NCBI RefSeq assembly: GCF_000429425.1
Contig: NZ_AUBV01000009.1
Location: forward strand, 186,001 to 250,000
Direction: 5' to 3'
Origin: Algoriphagus mannitolivorans DSM 15301
Lineage (GTDB): Bacteria; Bacteroidota; Bacteroidia; Cytophagales; Cyclobacteriaceae
Length of the DNA: 64,000 nucleotides
Positions 18,661 through 28,146 of the stretch are shown here, in pieces; positions within the stretch are counted from its first letter, which is position 1, and each line of letters starts with the position of its first letter. Position numbers and translations under genes: made by a program. The notes below the pieces were generated by a model that was given only the letters and a program-made list of their open reading frames with translations, made no database searches and was not told the origin of the DNA.

Positions 18661-19611
18661 TTATTGTTCCTCGATAGGAGGGTTGTTGATGATTGACAGG
18701 ATTTCCTCCCTGCTCAGCCGATCTGTATTGGCTGAAGAAAGCCCAAACTTCACAGGATTCTTTACTTTGTCATTGAAGGAAATCAGGTAATGTTTTATTC
18801 CGTCAAATTCAAGCTCTTCGGTGTAGGGTAGCTCCAAATCTCCAATCAAAAATTCATCATCTCTTTCTCCCGGTCTTCCCTCTATTTTCTCCCATTTCCC
18901 GCCTTTTTCTTCAATCCAAGTCTGGAGTATGTCTTCAATTTGCGCAGCCTTCATATGTCTGGATAAGACCTTTCCTTTCACTTGGTCAATATGATTCATG
19001 GCCGTTATGACCAACTGGGCGGCTTCATCGACACTAAAGAAGAACCTCCTCATTTCAGGACCTGTCGTACCAATGACACCGGTTTCTTCATGCATCTTTT
19101 TCCAAATTGTCAATACGGAACCAGTGGACCAGGCTACATTTCCATATCGAACGGCTGTAAATTTAGTCTTGGTTTTACCGTCCATTGCACAGAAAATTCT
19201 TTCCATGACACTTTTAGACATCCCGTAAATATTTCTGACTGGAGGAGCAGCTTTATCCGTGGAAATTCCAATGACAACCGGAATTTCTCTTTCTACGGCA
19301 ACCCGGGCCACATTCTGAGAGCCCAGCACATTTACATCCACACATTCCATAGGATATTTCTCTGCCAAATCCACAAATTTTGTGGCAGCTGCATGAATTA
19401 CTATGTCCGGCTTGAATTCCACAAAAACATCCCGGACAGATTCAATACTTGAAATATCCAAAGGAGCCACTTGGCAACCGGTATACTTGGAAGCAAAAAG
19501 ATTTTGTTTGTTGTTTCTGCCCGTCAGGATAACTTTATATTCATTTTTTAATTTCAGAGCTAAGTTTCGGCCCAAAAATCCAGTGCCGCCTGTGATTAAA
19601 ATTGTTTTCAT
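18661..19611 (-). CDS. Polysaccharide biosynthesis NDP-sugar dehydratase/epimerase (CapD/PseB family)
   Basis: Short, soluble CapD-type enzyme (Polysacc_synt_2). Motifs: ITGGTGFLGRNLALKL, HAAATKFVDLAEKYP, catalytic block ISTDKAAPPVRNIYGMSKSV (Met/Tyr-x3-Lys version), VRYGNVAWSTGSVLTIW and FFFSVDEAAQLV. Related enzymes (PseB, CapE, FlaA1) remove water from UDP-GlcNAc at C4/C6 with or without C5 inversion. First gene of the minus-strand operon, with a -7-like box 28 bp upstream of its ATG. Its product may feed the nucleotidyltransferase and carbamoyltransferase branch. Confidence 0.8.
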   Translation of the reverse strand: MKTILITGGTGFLGRNLALKLKNEYKVILTGRNNKQNLFASKYTGCQVAPLDISSIESVRDVFVEFKPDIVIHAAATKFVDLAEKYPMECVDVNVLGSQNVARVAVEREIPVVIGISTDKAAPPVRNIYGMSKSVMERIFCAMDGKTKTKFTAVRYGNVAWSTGSVLTIWKKMHEETGVIGTTGPEMRRFFFSVDEAAQLVITAMNHIDQVKGKVLSRHMKAAQIEDILQTWIEEKGGKWEKIEGRPGERDDEFLIGDLELPYTEELEFDGIKHYLISFNDKVKNPVKFGLSSANTDRLSREEILSIINNPPIEEQ

Positions 19612-19639
19612 TCTTGCTTTACTTTTTTTTTATTGGACG

Positions 19640-19647
19640 CAAATCTA
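19640..19647 (-). promoter_or_regulatory. Putative -7 element (TAGATTTG) of the minus-strand operon
   Basis: On the minus strand this octamer fits the Bacteroidota TAnnTTTG -7 consensus and lies 28 bp before the ATG of the CapD-like gene. No convincing TTG -33 box is seen at 17-20 bp spacing, so support is partial. Confidence 0.4.
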
Positions 19648-19732
19648 ATTAATCATCTCAATTAATGAATATTTCCATTTCCTTAAATCAGTCTAATAGT
19701 AAATCCATCTCCTTTTTTTCATTTTGAAGTCG

Positions 19733-20590
19733 ATGAAAACCATTATCAGAGAAAAAATTTCCAAAGCAATTAAAGTTCTTTTTGGAAATAAATGGATTTG
19801 GAAAATTTACGCCCCCTTTGCCGAAATCAATGCCGAACTCTATCTTCAAAGAAAGGCAGTCCAAAAACTTGCTGACCAGGAAAAATTTTTTGAAAAATAC
19901 CGAGGCCTGATTTCCAATGAGGTTAAGTCAGGGCCATTCAAAGGGCTGAAATATCCCTTTATGGAAGCAAAACATTCCATGATTTTTCCGAAACTCTTGG
20001 GATATTATGAAAACGAGATTCATGAAGTATTCCATTCAATCAAGAATGTGAAGTTCCATTCTATTATAGATGTGGGATGTGCAGAGGGTTATTATGCCGT
20101 AGGAATGGCCTTGATTTTTCCGGATACTAAAATTTTCGCGGCAGACATTGATCCAGAAGCAAGGGAAAAAACCAGGCAAATGGCGGAATTCAATAATATC
20201 TCTGTTCTTGACCAGGTAGAAATCATCAGTGAAATCTGTCCTCAATTTCTACTGGAATTGGATTCTCAGCATAGGTATTTCATATTTTCCGATTGTGAGG
20301 GATATGAGGAATCTCTTTTCTCCCTAGAAGTTATATCCCATCTCAAAAAATCCTATTTTCTAATTGAAATTCATGACTTTATTATTTTGGGTCTTGGAGA
20401 CCGCTTAAAAAATAGATTTGCTGAAACCCATCGGATTCAATCCATTCAAAGTACAGATGATATTTTTCGTTACCGAAAAGTTCAGGATCCTGAACTGAAA
20501 AATATCCCAGGAAAAGATCTGAAAATCTTGTTGGAAGAAAAGAGGCCAACCCAAATGGAATGGCTATTTTGTATTCCTTTGAATGGCTAA
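19733..20590 (+). CDS. Class I SAM-dependent methyltransferase (FkbM-like)
   Basis: Residues about 95-210 form a Rossmann-type SAM domain: IIDVGCAEGYYAVGMAL (motif I), FAADIDPEAREKTRQMA (Asp binding the ribose) and FSDCEGYEESLF, where FkbM enzymes usually have 'DVEG.E'. The ATG at 19733 is chosen; a TTG 9 bp upstream in frame (19724) is also possible but has no support. The gene is divergent from the CapD-like operon and stands alone before the adhesin. It may O-methylate a surface sugar; substrate unknown. Confidence 0.75.
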   Translation: MKTIIREKISKAIKVLFGNKWIWKIYAPFAEINAELYLQRKAVQKLADQEKFFEKYRGLISNEVKSGPFKGLKYPFMEAKHSMIFPKLLGYYENEIHEVFHSIKNVKFHSIIDVGCAEGYYAVGMALIFPDTKIFAADIDPEAREKTRQMAEFNNISVLDQVEIISEICPQFLLELDSQHRYFIFSDCEGYEESLFSLEVISHLKKSYFLIEIHDFIILGLGDRLKNRFAETHRIQSIQSTDDIFRYRKVQDPELKNIPGKDLKILLEEKRPTQMEWLFCIPLNG

Positions 20591-20637
20591 TCCTGTAATT
20601 ATTCGAAATATTTCAAGGATTGGAATTAAACTGGTTC

Positions 20638-20645
20638 TATTTTTG
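20638..20645 (+). promoter_or_regulatory. Putative -7 element (TATTTTTG) of the adhesin gene
   Basis: Matches TAnnTTTG and lies 73 bp before the ATG of the giant adhesin. A TTG at 20620 is only 15 bp upstream, short for a -33 box, so this is a tentative call. Confidence 0.35.
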
Positions 20646-20718
20646 AAAGATCAGAAAGTTGGCAGATAAAAATGCGTTTAATCCAATCTGAGATGTCCTG
20701 GCCAACCGTAAATTTCAC

Positions 20719-23700
20719 ATGAGGTCAAAATTTTACTTAAGTCTTTTTTCTTCAATTCTTCTGGTCTTTGGGATCTTTCAGATACTGTTTGCCTTAAACT
20801 CAACTTCTGCCACCTTTTATTTCCCATTTTTATCCAAGAAAAATTCTGAAATTACCCATCAGGATACTTTAGTAAATCAAAATTCTTTTAGGGTTTTAAA
20901 TGATATTGCCATTCCCATCCGGGAAGGTTTTCCATTTTGTGAAACATTCATTGGGTTTGATCCCAGACCAAATGCCATATGGGATGGCTCCTTAATGAGC
21001 GGAGCCCCTAACCCAAACGTCCAACTTACAGGAAACGCTTTACAGCTTACTTCAAATGGCAATGATGAAAACGGATATGTGTTTGTGGATATTCCGTTTT
21101 CCTCTGCATTTGGTTTAAAGGTTTCTTTTGAATTCTCAAGCTTTGGGGGGACAGGAGCAGATGGTTTCAGCTTTTTTATGTTTGATGGAACCATAACAGC
21201 AGCAGATTTTGACATTGGGGGTACTGGTGGGGCACTTGGCTATACCCCTGTAAAATTTCCCAATGATGATACCCCAACCTTGTTAACACCTGGTTTAAAA
21301 GGAGCTTACATCGGTATTGGATTTGATGAATTGGGGAATTTTGGGAACTCTCGGGATGGTAGAAATGGAGGATTTGAAGATCCGGTCAATGGACCAAATA
21401 CCCAAAACAGACCGCTTTTCAAGCACTCGGTAGTTATTCGAGGCCCTTCGGATGGTGACCCTTCAGTTCCACTCCGAGATAGAGATCGAACAAACGGCTT
21501 TAAAAATGGTTTTGCCGGCATCAGGTGGGATTCCTACAAGTTTATTGACGGGAGAATATTTGATCCAGCAGCCACTGGAATTGCAGTTACGAGTGTGGTG
21601 CCACCGGTTACTGTCGACGTAAGCTCATACCTTCATCCTGACCGATTTGAATTGGATACCGATTCATTTTCAGATTCGTGTCCTGATGAGGGGTTTAGAA
21701 AAGTTTTCATCGACCTTAATCCCATAGATATTAATGATAGAAGTAAAGGCTATCAGGTTGAAATCCAAATGTTAGTTAATGACGCAGGGCTTGGTGGGGT
21801 AAGACTAATAAATGTATTCAATGGACCAATTAATTATCCTTTCGGTGCCCCTGAATTGCTCAAAGTAGGTTTTGCTGCGGCCACCGGAGCTTCTACCAAT
21901 TTTCACCATATTAGAAATGTGACCGTACAGGTTTCTAATGAAGATGTCCTAGAAAAACCCTTGGTAGAGCCTTTGATTGAAGAAGTCTGTGATGGTGAAG
22001 CCAATACTTTTGAACTGGATGTCCAGTTAAGAAATGATACCGACAACGCATTTATCAGATGTTTGCAGTTGTATTACACAGAGCAGGAGGCATTTGACGT
22101 TTTGGCTGCCAATGGAATTAGTATTCCTTTTCCTCCTTCAGGAGATGTAAACTCCCTTTGTCCAACCGGAAATTGTGTGGATCTATTGTGTAGACCGGAA
22201 AGAACTTCTAGACCGGCCTACGACACTATTACCGGAGAATTGGCTGGGCAGTTTGAAGTATTCCTGGTGGTTGAAAACGGAAAAGAAGTCCCAAAAGTAA
22301 GGTTTGTGGCTACTCCCGGCTACTCTGGAGTAACCACTATATACTATACTGTCACGGATAACTTTGGTCAAGTCTCCGATCCCAAACCAATTACCATCAC
22401 CATCAACGCTCAGCCTGAGCCAATTATCACAACTTTAGATCCTTTAGTCTGGGAACAGCAAGAGATTAATAATATCAGGGTCTTATTGGAGTCAAATATT
22501 ACTGACCCAACTTATTCCTACCAATGGTTTAAGGATGGGGTTTTAATTCCGGGAGCCACTTCCACCACATATTTGGCAACCACCCCAGGCGATTATGATG
22601 TGGAAGTAAGCACGCCCCAAGGATGTATTGGCCTTTCAGATGAGGCAGTGACCATCATTTTGGTTGAAAATCTCGAACCGAATTTCCAAGATTCCCCGGT
22701 TCCGGAAACCTGCTCAGCATTGGGACTAGTCAAGGTGACATTCAAAGATTTTGCAGTTTCGGGGATAGATTCTAACGGAAATCCTGGGAACGAAAAGTGG
22801 AAAATCATTACCGAATCGGGAGTCGTGATCCAAGATTGGACCTTTCTTGCTTCGGGTCAAAACGAAGTGATATTTACCGGTTTGACTGCAGGCAAATATG
22901 TTTTCCTGATTGGAGATGAATTTAGATCCGGTCAACTTGGAAGTGATGGAAATCCACTATATAGACACTATTTGCCTTTTGAAATTCTTCAAATTCAAAC
23001 TCCCCTTCAATTAGTCTCAACGGTACCGTCTCCTGAGCTATGTTTCGGTGAGGGAGGAGAATTGACCGTTCAGGTTTCTGGAGGGGAAGGGCCTGGATCC
23101 TACACTTTTTCCTTGACAAATCAGGCCACTGGGCAGGCGCTATCGCCGGGCTCCGTTTCTGGGGGAACAGCGACCTTCCTAAATCTCCCCCAAGGAAATT
23201 ACACGTTGGAAGCTAATTCTTCAACAAGATGCACGGTGACGGACAACATTGTCATCACGGGACCTGCCTCACCTCTAAACTTGAATTTGGTAGATTCAGA
23301 CGGGATTTCCTGTGGGATAACCGATAGTGGATTTATTCAGTGGCAAGTTCAGGGAGGAACTCCGCCGTACTCTCTTGTATCTTTGACTAGGAACGGTACC
23401 TCTGTTTCCAACCCGAGTTCGACCCAAAATAATGGCCTTTTTGATTTTCAAAAACTTGTTGCAGGCCAGTATATTTTTACCGTGAAGGACTCAAACAATT
23501 GTGAACTCACTTCTTCTCCAGTTGACCTTGCCGAATTGCCTGCCCCTGTTTTTGAAATAGAGGATATTCAGGTGTGTGAAGGCGATCCTGCTCTTTTGAC
23601 CATTGATATTGTGGAGCTAAGTAATTCCGATCCTGATTTTGAATGGATTAATCATGAAGGAAATCCTATCGCCGCTTCCGGGACCATCAATGGGATAACC

Positions 23701-26700
23701 TATAACTTCATTCCAGACGCCGACCCAAATACACCTGATGATTTGGAAATTATTGGCCTTGCTCCCGGTCAATATGAATTTACCCTGAAAATTGCAGGTT
23801 CAAATATCTGTGCCCAACCAGACCAGAAGGCAATCATTTCGGTTAACCCCAAACCTGTGGTGGAGGAGGTTTTGATAGGAAATCTGTCATGTTTTGAAAG
23901 CGGTGACGGAAAAATTGAAGTCCGTTTGGATTCCGGACTGGATCCAAAGGATTACTCATTTGAGCTGCTAGGCTTCGGTCCTCCTCAGGATTCAAATATT
24001 TTTGAAAATTTGAATGCAGGGGTATATGAAATCAGGGTGATTAACAAAAATACAACCTGTGTTAATTCACTGATTGATTTGGAAATCACCCAGCCTGATT
24101 TGTTGGAATTAATCAATATCAGTCAAATTGATCCCTCCTGCGATCAGTTGAACGGGTCAATTTCCTTCTCAATTATTGGTGGTACCAAAAGTTACACGGT
24201 ACTGATCAACGGGCAGGATATCAGTGAATTTACCTTTACAAATTCTGCAAATGAGTATGTGCTCAGTGATCTGGAGCCCAATGATTATGTTATTGAGGTG
24301 GTAGATGATAATTCCTGTGAGGTTAAATCATCTGTTATTACCTTGGTAAATGATCCAAAAGATCCTGTTTCTGTGGAGCCTTTGGCTGATTTGATTTGTG
24401 AAGGAAATGAGGCCGAAATAATTCCCATTGTCACTACTCCTGGAGTCTACACCTTGTCCTGGTTTAAGGATAGCAATGCCACCCAGCCAATTTCAAGCAC
24501 CAATGTTCCGGATGGAAACGGATGGACTTACCAAGTTGATTCTTCTACCGGCAAATTGACAGTAAATGGATTAAAGGCTGGCCAATCGGAATTTTTCTTA
24601 TTGGTAACCGGACCGGATATTTGTCCCATTCCTCCTTTCAAAGCCGTTGTGGATATACTTTCCCCGATCGATCTGACTTTGGACATTCAGGATGAAATTT
24701 GTATTGGGGCATCTGATGGGGTAATTAGAGTCAATGCCACTGGAGCCGATGGAAATTTTGAATATAGCATCGACAATGGACCTTTTGGAAGCAGCAATAC
24801 CTTCTCCAACCTGGCTCCCGGAGATTATACCATCTCGGTTAGGAGTACAGGACCCAATGGATGTGAGGCCCAAATCAACGGAACCGTAGCCGGTCCTCAG
24901 GCACCAATTACTATCAATACCCCTGATATCATCAGAAATTCATGTGATTTGCCCAATGGGGCAATTGAAAATCTCCAAATTTCAGGAGGTTGGGGGGCTT
25001 ATACAGTAGAATGGAGAAGGGGAAGTTTAACCGGCCCCGTAGTTCCGGGCGATTTGACAGGAGCCCAGAATTTGATTTCAGATACTTACTATTTGAGTGT
25101 AGAAGATGCCAAAGGCTGTGTGGTAAACTTCAACTTTGTGGTATCCGAAATGCCTGATCCAAATTTTGTGGTCGCTCCCGTGGAAGTTTGTGCAGGGGAA
25201 ACTGTCACCTTGATCCCTGTCAACACAGTGACTGGATCTGCCCCAACCGAGATAAAATGGTATAAAGACGCAGCCAAATCCCAGGAAATTGCCAATGGTC
25301 CGGATAGTTCAAATCCTAACATCCTGTATGAAATAGATCCAAATACGGATCATCTTAGTATAACAGGCCTTTCTGGAAATGCTCAAGCCTATACTTATTA
25401 CTTCAATGTACTTTGTACCAATCAGCTAGTAGAGGCTAAAGCCTTGGTAAGAGAGGTTCCGGCCCCTGTTTTTTCCACCAATCCCGTGGCATGCTTTAAT
25501 GGGAATGACGGAAAAATCGAAGTAACCTCAGGAGGAAATCCGAATTTTGTTTATTCGGTTAACAACGGACCTTCTTTGACAGAAAGTCAGTTGGAAAGCC
25601 AAAATTTTGCTGCCGGAATTTATTCCATAAAAGTTAACAATCAAGGATTCTGCGAACAGGTATTCACTGTAGAAGTAGAGCAGCCATCAGCCGCTTTGTC
25701 AATTTCTCCTTTGGTCAAAATTGATCCTGCCTGTGGTCAGGATATCGGTAAAATAACTACTCAAATTTCCGGGGGATGGGCTCCCTATACTGTAACCCTT
25801 AACAAAAACGGGGTGTCAGGTCCTCCTCAGACCATCCAGGGGCCTTCATTTGAAGCCACTAATTTGTCTCCCGGTGATTATTCTATCACAGTGGTGGATA
25901 AAGAAGGCTGCTCCATTTCCTCCAATATCATCCAACTGGTATATGGGCCTACCATTATCGAGGTAACTGATGATGAAATCTGCGAGGGTGAGCAAGTTGT
26001 TCTAAAACCAATTGCTTCTCCTAACCCTACTGGGGCAATTTTTGAGTGGTACAAAGACAGTAACCTTACTCAGAAAATAGTATCAAGTTCTACTCCGGAC
26101 TCAAATGGCCATATTTTCACTATTGCATCAGACGGAACCCTAACGGTAGATGGGCTGTCTTGGACAAACTCACCGATTACCTATTATGTCATCCTGAATG
26201 GTGGAAATTCATGTCCGGGATTTGTAGAAAGCGCTGAAGTTAAAATCAACAGAATACCTACCCTGAGCGCTCAAATTGAAGATGAAATTTGCTTTGGTGC
26301 AAAAGGACGAATTATGCTTTCCGGTGGGGCAGGAGATGGAACATTTACCTACTCTCTGGATGGAATTAACTTCCAATCTGGATCAACCTTTGACGTTAAT
26401 CCCGGAACTTACACCGGATATGTAAGATCTGGTAGTGGCTGTGTGGTAAGTTTACCAAACCTCGTGGTTCTTGGTCCTCCCTCTGCCTTAACCTTAGGTT
26501 CACCCATCATAAAGGATTCGGAATGTAACGCCTCCAACGGTTCTGTAAGTTTTGATATTGATGGGGGATATGGTCAATACACCATAGATATTGCCAGAAA
26601 TGGCGCATCATATTCCACAACCTCATTTGGAGGAGGAATCTTTAATTCCGGCAATATCCCTCCAGGTTCTTATCAATTTGTGGTGACTGATGCAGGAGGA

Positions 26701-27840
26701 TGCTCCGTATCCCTTGCTGCATTCACTGAAGTTAAGGAATTGCCTACGCCTTTGAATTCTACTGATGACGTGATATGCGTAGGGGAGACTGCAGAATTGG
26801 TTCCTTCCACTACCCAAACCGGAATCAACCCTACTTTCACTTGGTATACTGATCCTCAAGGCACGAATCCAATCTCCTCCGGAACTTCAAATGGAATTAC
26901 CTATCAAATCGCGTCTAATGGAACTTTAAGTATTACCGGACTTCAAGGTAGAGATGCTGAATATCTTTATTATGTTAAAATTACCGGAGCAAATATCTGT
27001 GAATCGGATTTGGTACCGGCTAAAGTGAAAGTTTATCCTTTGCCAAATCTTAGAGTTTCCAATCCTTCCATTGTCTGTGATCCTTCTGGCACGGTGGACT
27101 TGACTTTGCATATTGAAGGCTTTAACCCTTCGCTTTATGACTACCAGGTGATTAGTCCAAATGGATCTGCAATGAAGCTGGATGATATTGATCAGGTCAA
27201 CCTGAGCGGAAATTATTTGGTATCCAGTTCGATCAAAGGAGCAAATTGTTGGACTCCGAACCAACGAATCCAAGTAAAAATTGCCGAAGAGGAGTTGATT
27301 TCAAACTTTGAATACCAAGCAGATTTGGGAGGAGGAATTTTCCTTCCAAATGATGTCGCACAAATGCTTGAACCAGTCAATTTCACTGATTTGAGTACAG
27401 GAGATGCCATTATTTGGAACTGGGATTTTGGCGATGGAAATACCAGCTCCTCCCAAAATCCAACCCATATCTTCACCAAAAAAGGATTTTATACTGTAAG
27501 CCTGACAACAATAGATAGTATTGGCTGTATTTCGGTAATAGAAAAAGTAATCGAAGTTAAGGATGATTATACCATCATTATTCCTAATGCATTTACTCCA
27601 GATGGGGTCAAAAATCAATACTTCAAGCCGCAATTTAGAGGAATCGCCACAGTCGAGTATTTCATCTTCAATACTTGGGGTGAGCTGCTTTTCCATACCA
27701 CCAATGCCGAAAATCCGGGATGGGATGGCACTCATAACGGACAAAAAGCACCTGGAGGTAATTATGTATACCGTGCAGTCTTTACTACCAGATCAAATGA
27801 AAAAATAGAACGATCTGGGGTGTTTCTTTTGATTCGGTAG
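20719..27840 (+). CDS. Giant secreted adhesin: lectin-like, Ig-like, SprB-type repeats, PKD and T9SS C-terminal domain
   Basis: 2373-residue exported surface protein. Order: signal peptide (about 1-28); L-type lectin-like domain (about 70-420; GTGADGFSFFMFDG and a KGAYIGIGFDELGNFG strand); Ig-like segment near 600 (YQWFKDGVLIPGA); then alternating Ig-like (CEGE...WYKD) and SprB-type repeats (ISGGWAPYTVTLNKNG, NLSPGDYSITVVDKEGC) to about 2110. A PKD domain follows (WNWDFGDGNTSSSQNPTHIF, near 2235), and a gliding-motility C-terminal domain ends the protein (IPNAFTPDGVKNQYF, NTWGELLF, APGGNYVY). The tail is that of type B type IX secretion cargo. Relatives mediate gliding, attachment or glycan binding. 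It lies alone between glycan genes and is probably transcribed singly. Confidence 0.9.
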   Translation: MRSKFYLSLFSSILLVFGIFQILFALNSTSATFYFPFLSKKNSEITHQDTLVNQNSFRVLNDIAIPIREGFPFCETFIGFDPRPNAIWDGSLMSGAPNPNVQLTGNALQLTSNGNDENGYVFVDIPFSSAFGLKVSFEFSSFGGTGADGFSFFMFDGTITAADFDIGGTGGALGYTPVKFPNDDTPTLLTPGLKGAYIGIGFDELGNFGNSRDGRNGGFEDPVNGPNTQNRPLFKHSVVIRGPSDGDPSVPLRDRDRTNGFKNGFAGIRWDSYKFIDGRIFDPAATGIAVTSVVPPVTVDVSSYLHPDRFELDTDSFSDSCPDEGFRKVFIDLNPIDINDRSKGYQVEIQMLVNDAGLGGVRLINVFNGPINYPFGAPELLKVGFAAATGASTNFHHIRNVTVQVSNEDVLEKPLVEPLIEEVCDGEANTFELDVQLRNDTDNAFIRCLQLYYTEQEAFDVLAANGISIPFPPSGDVNSLCPTGNCVDLLCRPERTSRPAYDTITGELAGQFEVFLVVENGKEVPKVRFVATPGYSGVTTIYYTVTDNFGQVSDPKPITITINAQPEPIITTLDPLVWEQQEINNIRVLLESNITDPTYSYQWFKDGVLIPGATSTTYLATTPGDYDVEVSTPQGCIGLSDEAVTIILVENLEPNFQDSPVPETCSALGLVKVTFKDFAVSGIDSNGNPGNEKWKIITESGVVIQDWTFLASGQNEVIFTGLTAGKYVFLIGDEFRSGQLGSDGNPLYRHYLPFEILQIQTPLQLVSTVPSPELCFGEGGELTVQVSGGEGPGSYTFSLTNQATGQALSPGSVSGGTATFLNLPQGNYTLEANSSTRCTVTDNIVITGPASPLNLNLVDSDGISCGITDSGFIQWQVQGGTPPYSLVSLTRNGTSVSNPSSTQNNGLFDFQKLVAGQYIFTVKDSNNCELTSSPVDLAELPAPVFEIEDIQVCEGDPALLTIDIVELSNSDPDFEWINHEGNPIAASGTINGITYNFIPDADPNTPDDLEIIGLAPGQYEFTLKIAGSNICAQPDQKAIISVNPKPVVEEVLIGNLSCFESGDGKIEVRLDSGLDPKDYSFELLGFGPPQDSNIFENLNAGVYEIRVINKNTTCVNSLIDLEITQPDLLELINISQIDPSCDQLNGSISFSIIGGTKSYTVLINGQDISEFTFTNSANEYVLSDLEPNDYVIEVVDDNSCEVKSSVITLVNDPKDPVSVEPLADLICEGNEAEIIPIVTTPGVYTLSWFKDSNATQPISSTNVPDGNGWTYQVDSSTGKLTVNGLKAGQSEFFLLVTGPDICPIPPFKAVVDILSPIDLTLDIQDEICIGASDGVIRVNATGADGNFEYSIDNGPFGSSNTFSNLAPGDYTISVRSTGPNGCEAQINGTVAGPQAPITINTPDIIRNSCDLPNGAIENLQISGGWGAYTVEWRRGSLTGPVVPGDLTGAQNLISDTYYLSVEDAKGCVVNFNFVVSEMPDPNFVVAPVEVCAGETVTLIPVNTVTGSAPTEIKWYKDAAKSQEIANGPDSSNPNILYEIDPNTDHLSITGLSGNAQAYTYYFNVLCTNQLVEAKALVREVPAPVFSTNPVACFNGNDGKIEVTSGGNPNFVYSVNNGPSLTESQLESQNFAAGIYSIKVNNQGFCEQVFTVEVEQPSAALSISPLVKIDPACGQDIGKITTQISGGWAPYTVTLNKNGVSGPPQTIQGPSFEATNLSPGDYSITVVDKEGCSISSNIIQLVYGPTIIEVTDDEICEGEQVVLKPIASPNPTGAIFEWYKDSNLTQKIVSSSTPDSNGHIFTIASDGTLTVDGLSWTNSPITYYVILNGGNSCPGFVESAEVKINRIPTLSAQIEDEICFGAKGRIMLSGGAGDGTFTYSLDGINFQSGSTFDVNPGTYTGYVRSGSGCVVSLPNLVVLGPPSALTLGSPIIKDSECNASNGSVSFDIDGGYGQYTIDIARNGASYSTTSFGGGIFNSGNIPPGSYQFVVTDAGGCSVSLAAFTEVKELPTPLNSTDDVICVGETAELVPSTTQTGINPTFTWYTDPQGTNPISSGTSNGITYQIASNGTLSITGLQGRDAEYLYYVKITGANICESDLVPAKVKVYPLPNLRVSNPSIVCDPSGTVDLTLHIEGFNPSLYDYQVISPNGSAMKLDDIDQVNLSGNYLVSSSIKGANCWTPNQRIQVKIAEEELISNFEYQADLGGGIFLPNDVAQMLEPVNFTDLSTGDAIIWNWDFGDGNTSSSQNPTHIFTKKGFYTVSLTTIDSIGCISVIEKVIEVKDDYTIIIPNAFTPDGVKNQYFKPQFRGIATVEYFIFNTWGELLFHTTNAENPGWDGTHNGQKAPGGNYVYRAVFTTRSNEKIERSGVFLLIR
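23572..27040 (+). repeat. Intragenic super-repeat of about 795 bp (265 residues)
   Basis: The Cys-x-Gly-Glu start of an Ig-like module recurs with CEGDPALLTID, CEGNEAEIIPI, CAGETVTLIPV, CEGEQVVLKPI and CVGETAELVPS. The copies begin near 23575, 24396, 25190, 25981 and 26776, i.e. at spacings of about 821, 794, 791 and 795 bp. Between successive copies lie two SprB-type repeats, one beginning like DEICIGASDGVI and one like SCDLPNGAIENLQISGG. Sequence between copies is clearly diverged, so this is an old protein-level amplification. Confidence 0.85.
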
Positions 27841-28146
27841 TCCAGGAGGAATTTACAAACCCCAATCCCTAAAACTTTCTAACCTTAATTTTCATTGATG
27901 GTAGGGGTCTGGATACACATTAGGATGTCTGAAAAAAAACTCAATCCAAATAAAACTCAAACACGGACATGAATTTTAACGCACAAAAGATTTTTTTCAC
28001 CAGAAACTCTTTGAACCTTAACCTTTCAGGATTTGTCAGACTAGATAATTTTGGAAAGGCTTGCTTCAAATCTTACCTTCGGTTTGAATAGGGAAGGGCT
28101 CTCTGGTTGAATTCATAGAAAAATAGTCCCCTGTTGGAAAAAAAAC
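27841..28146. promoter_or_regulatory. Intergenic region with putative -7 element
   Basis: 306 bp without a gene. A TAATTTTG box (28046-28053) fits TAnnTTTG and lies 93 bp before the WecA-like ATG, though no TTG is seen at -33 spacing. I see no hairpin terminator for the adhesin gene and no repeats here. Confidence 0.35.

Noticed and set aside
20719..27840. tRNA, rRNA or riboswitch candidates in the window
   Set aside because: Scanning by eye found no cloverleaf with a CCA-type acceptor end, no rRNA segments and no known riboswitch core; a covariance-model search would be needed to be certain.
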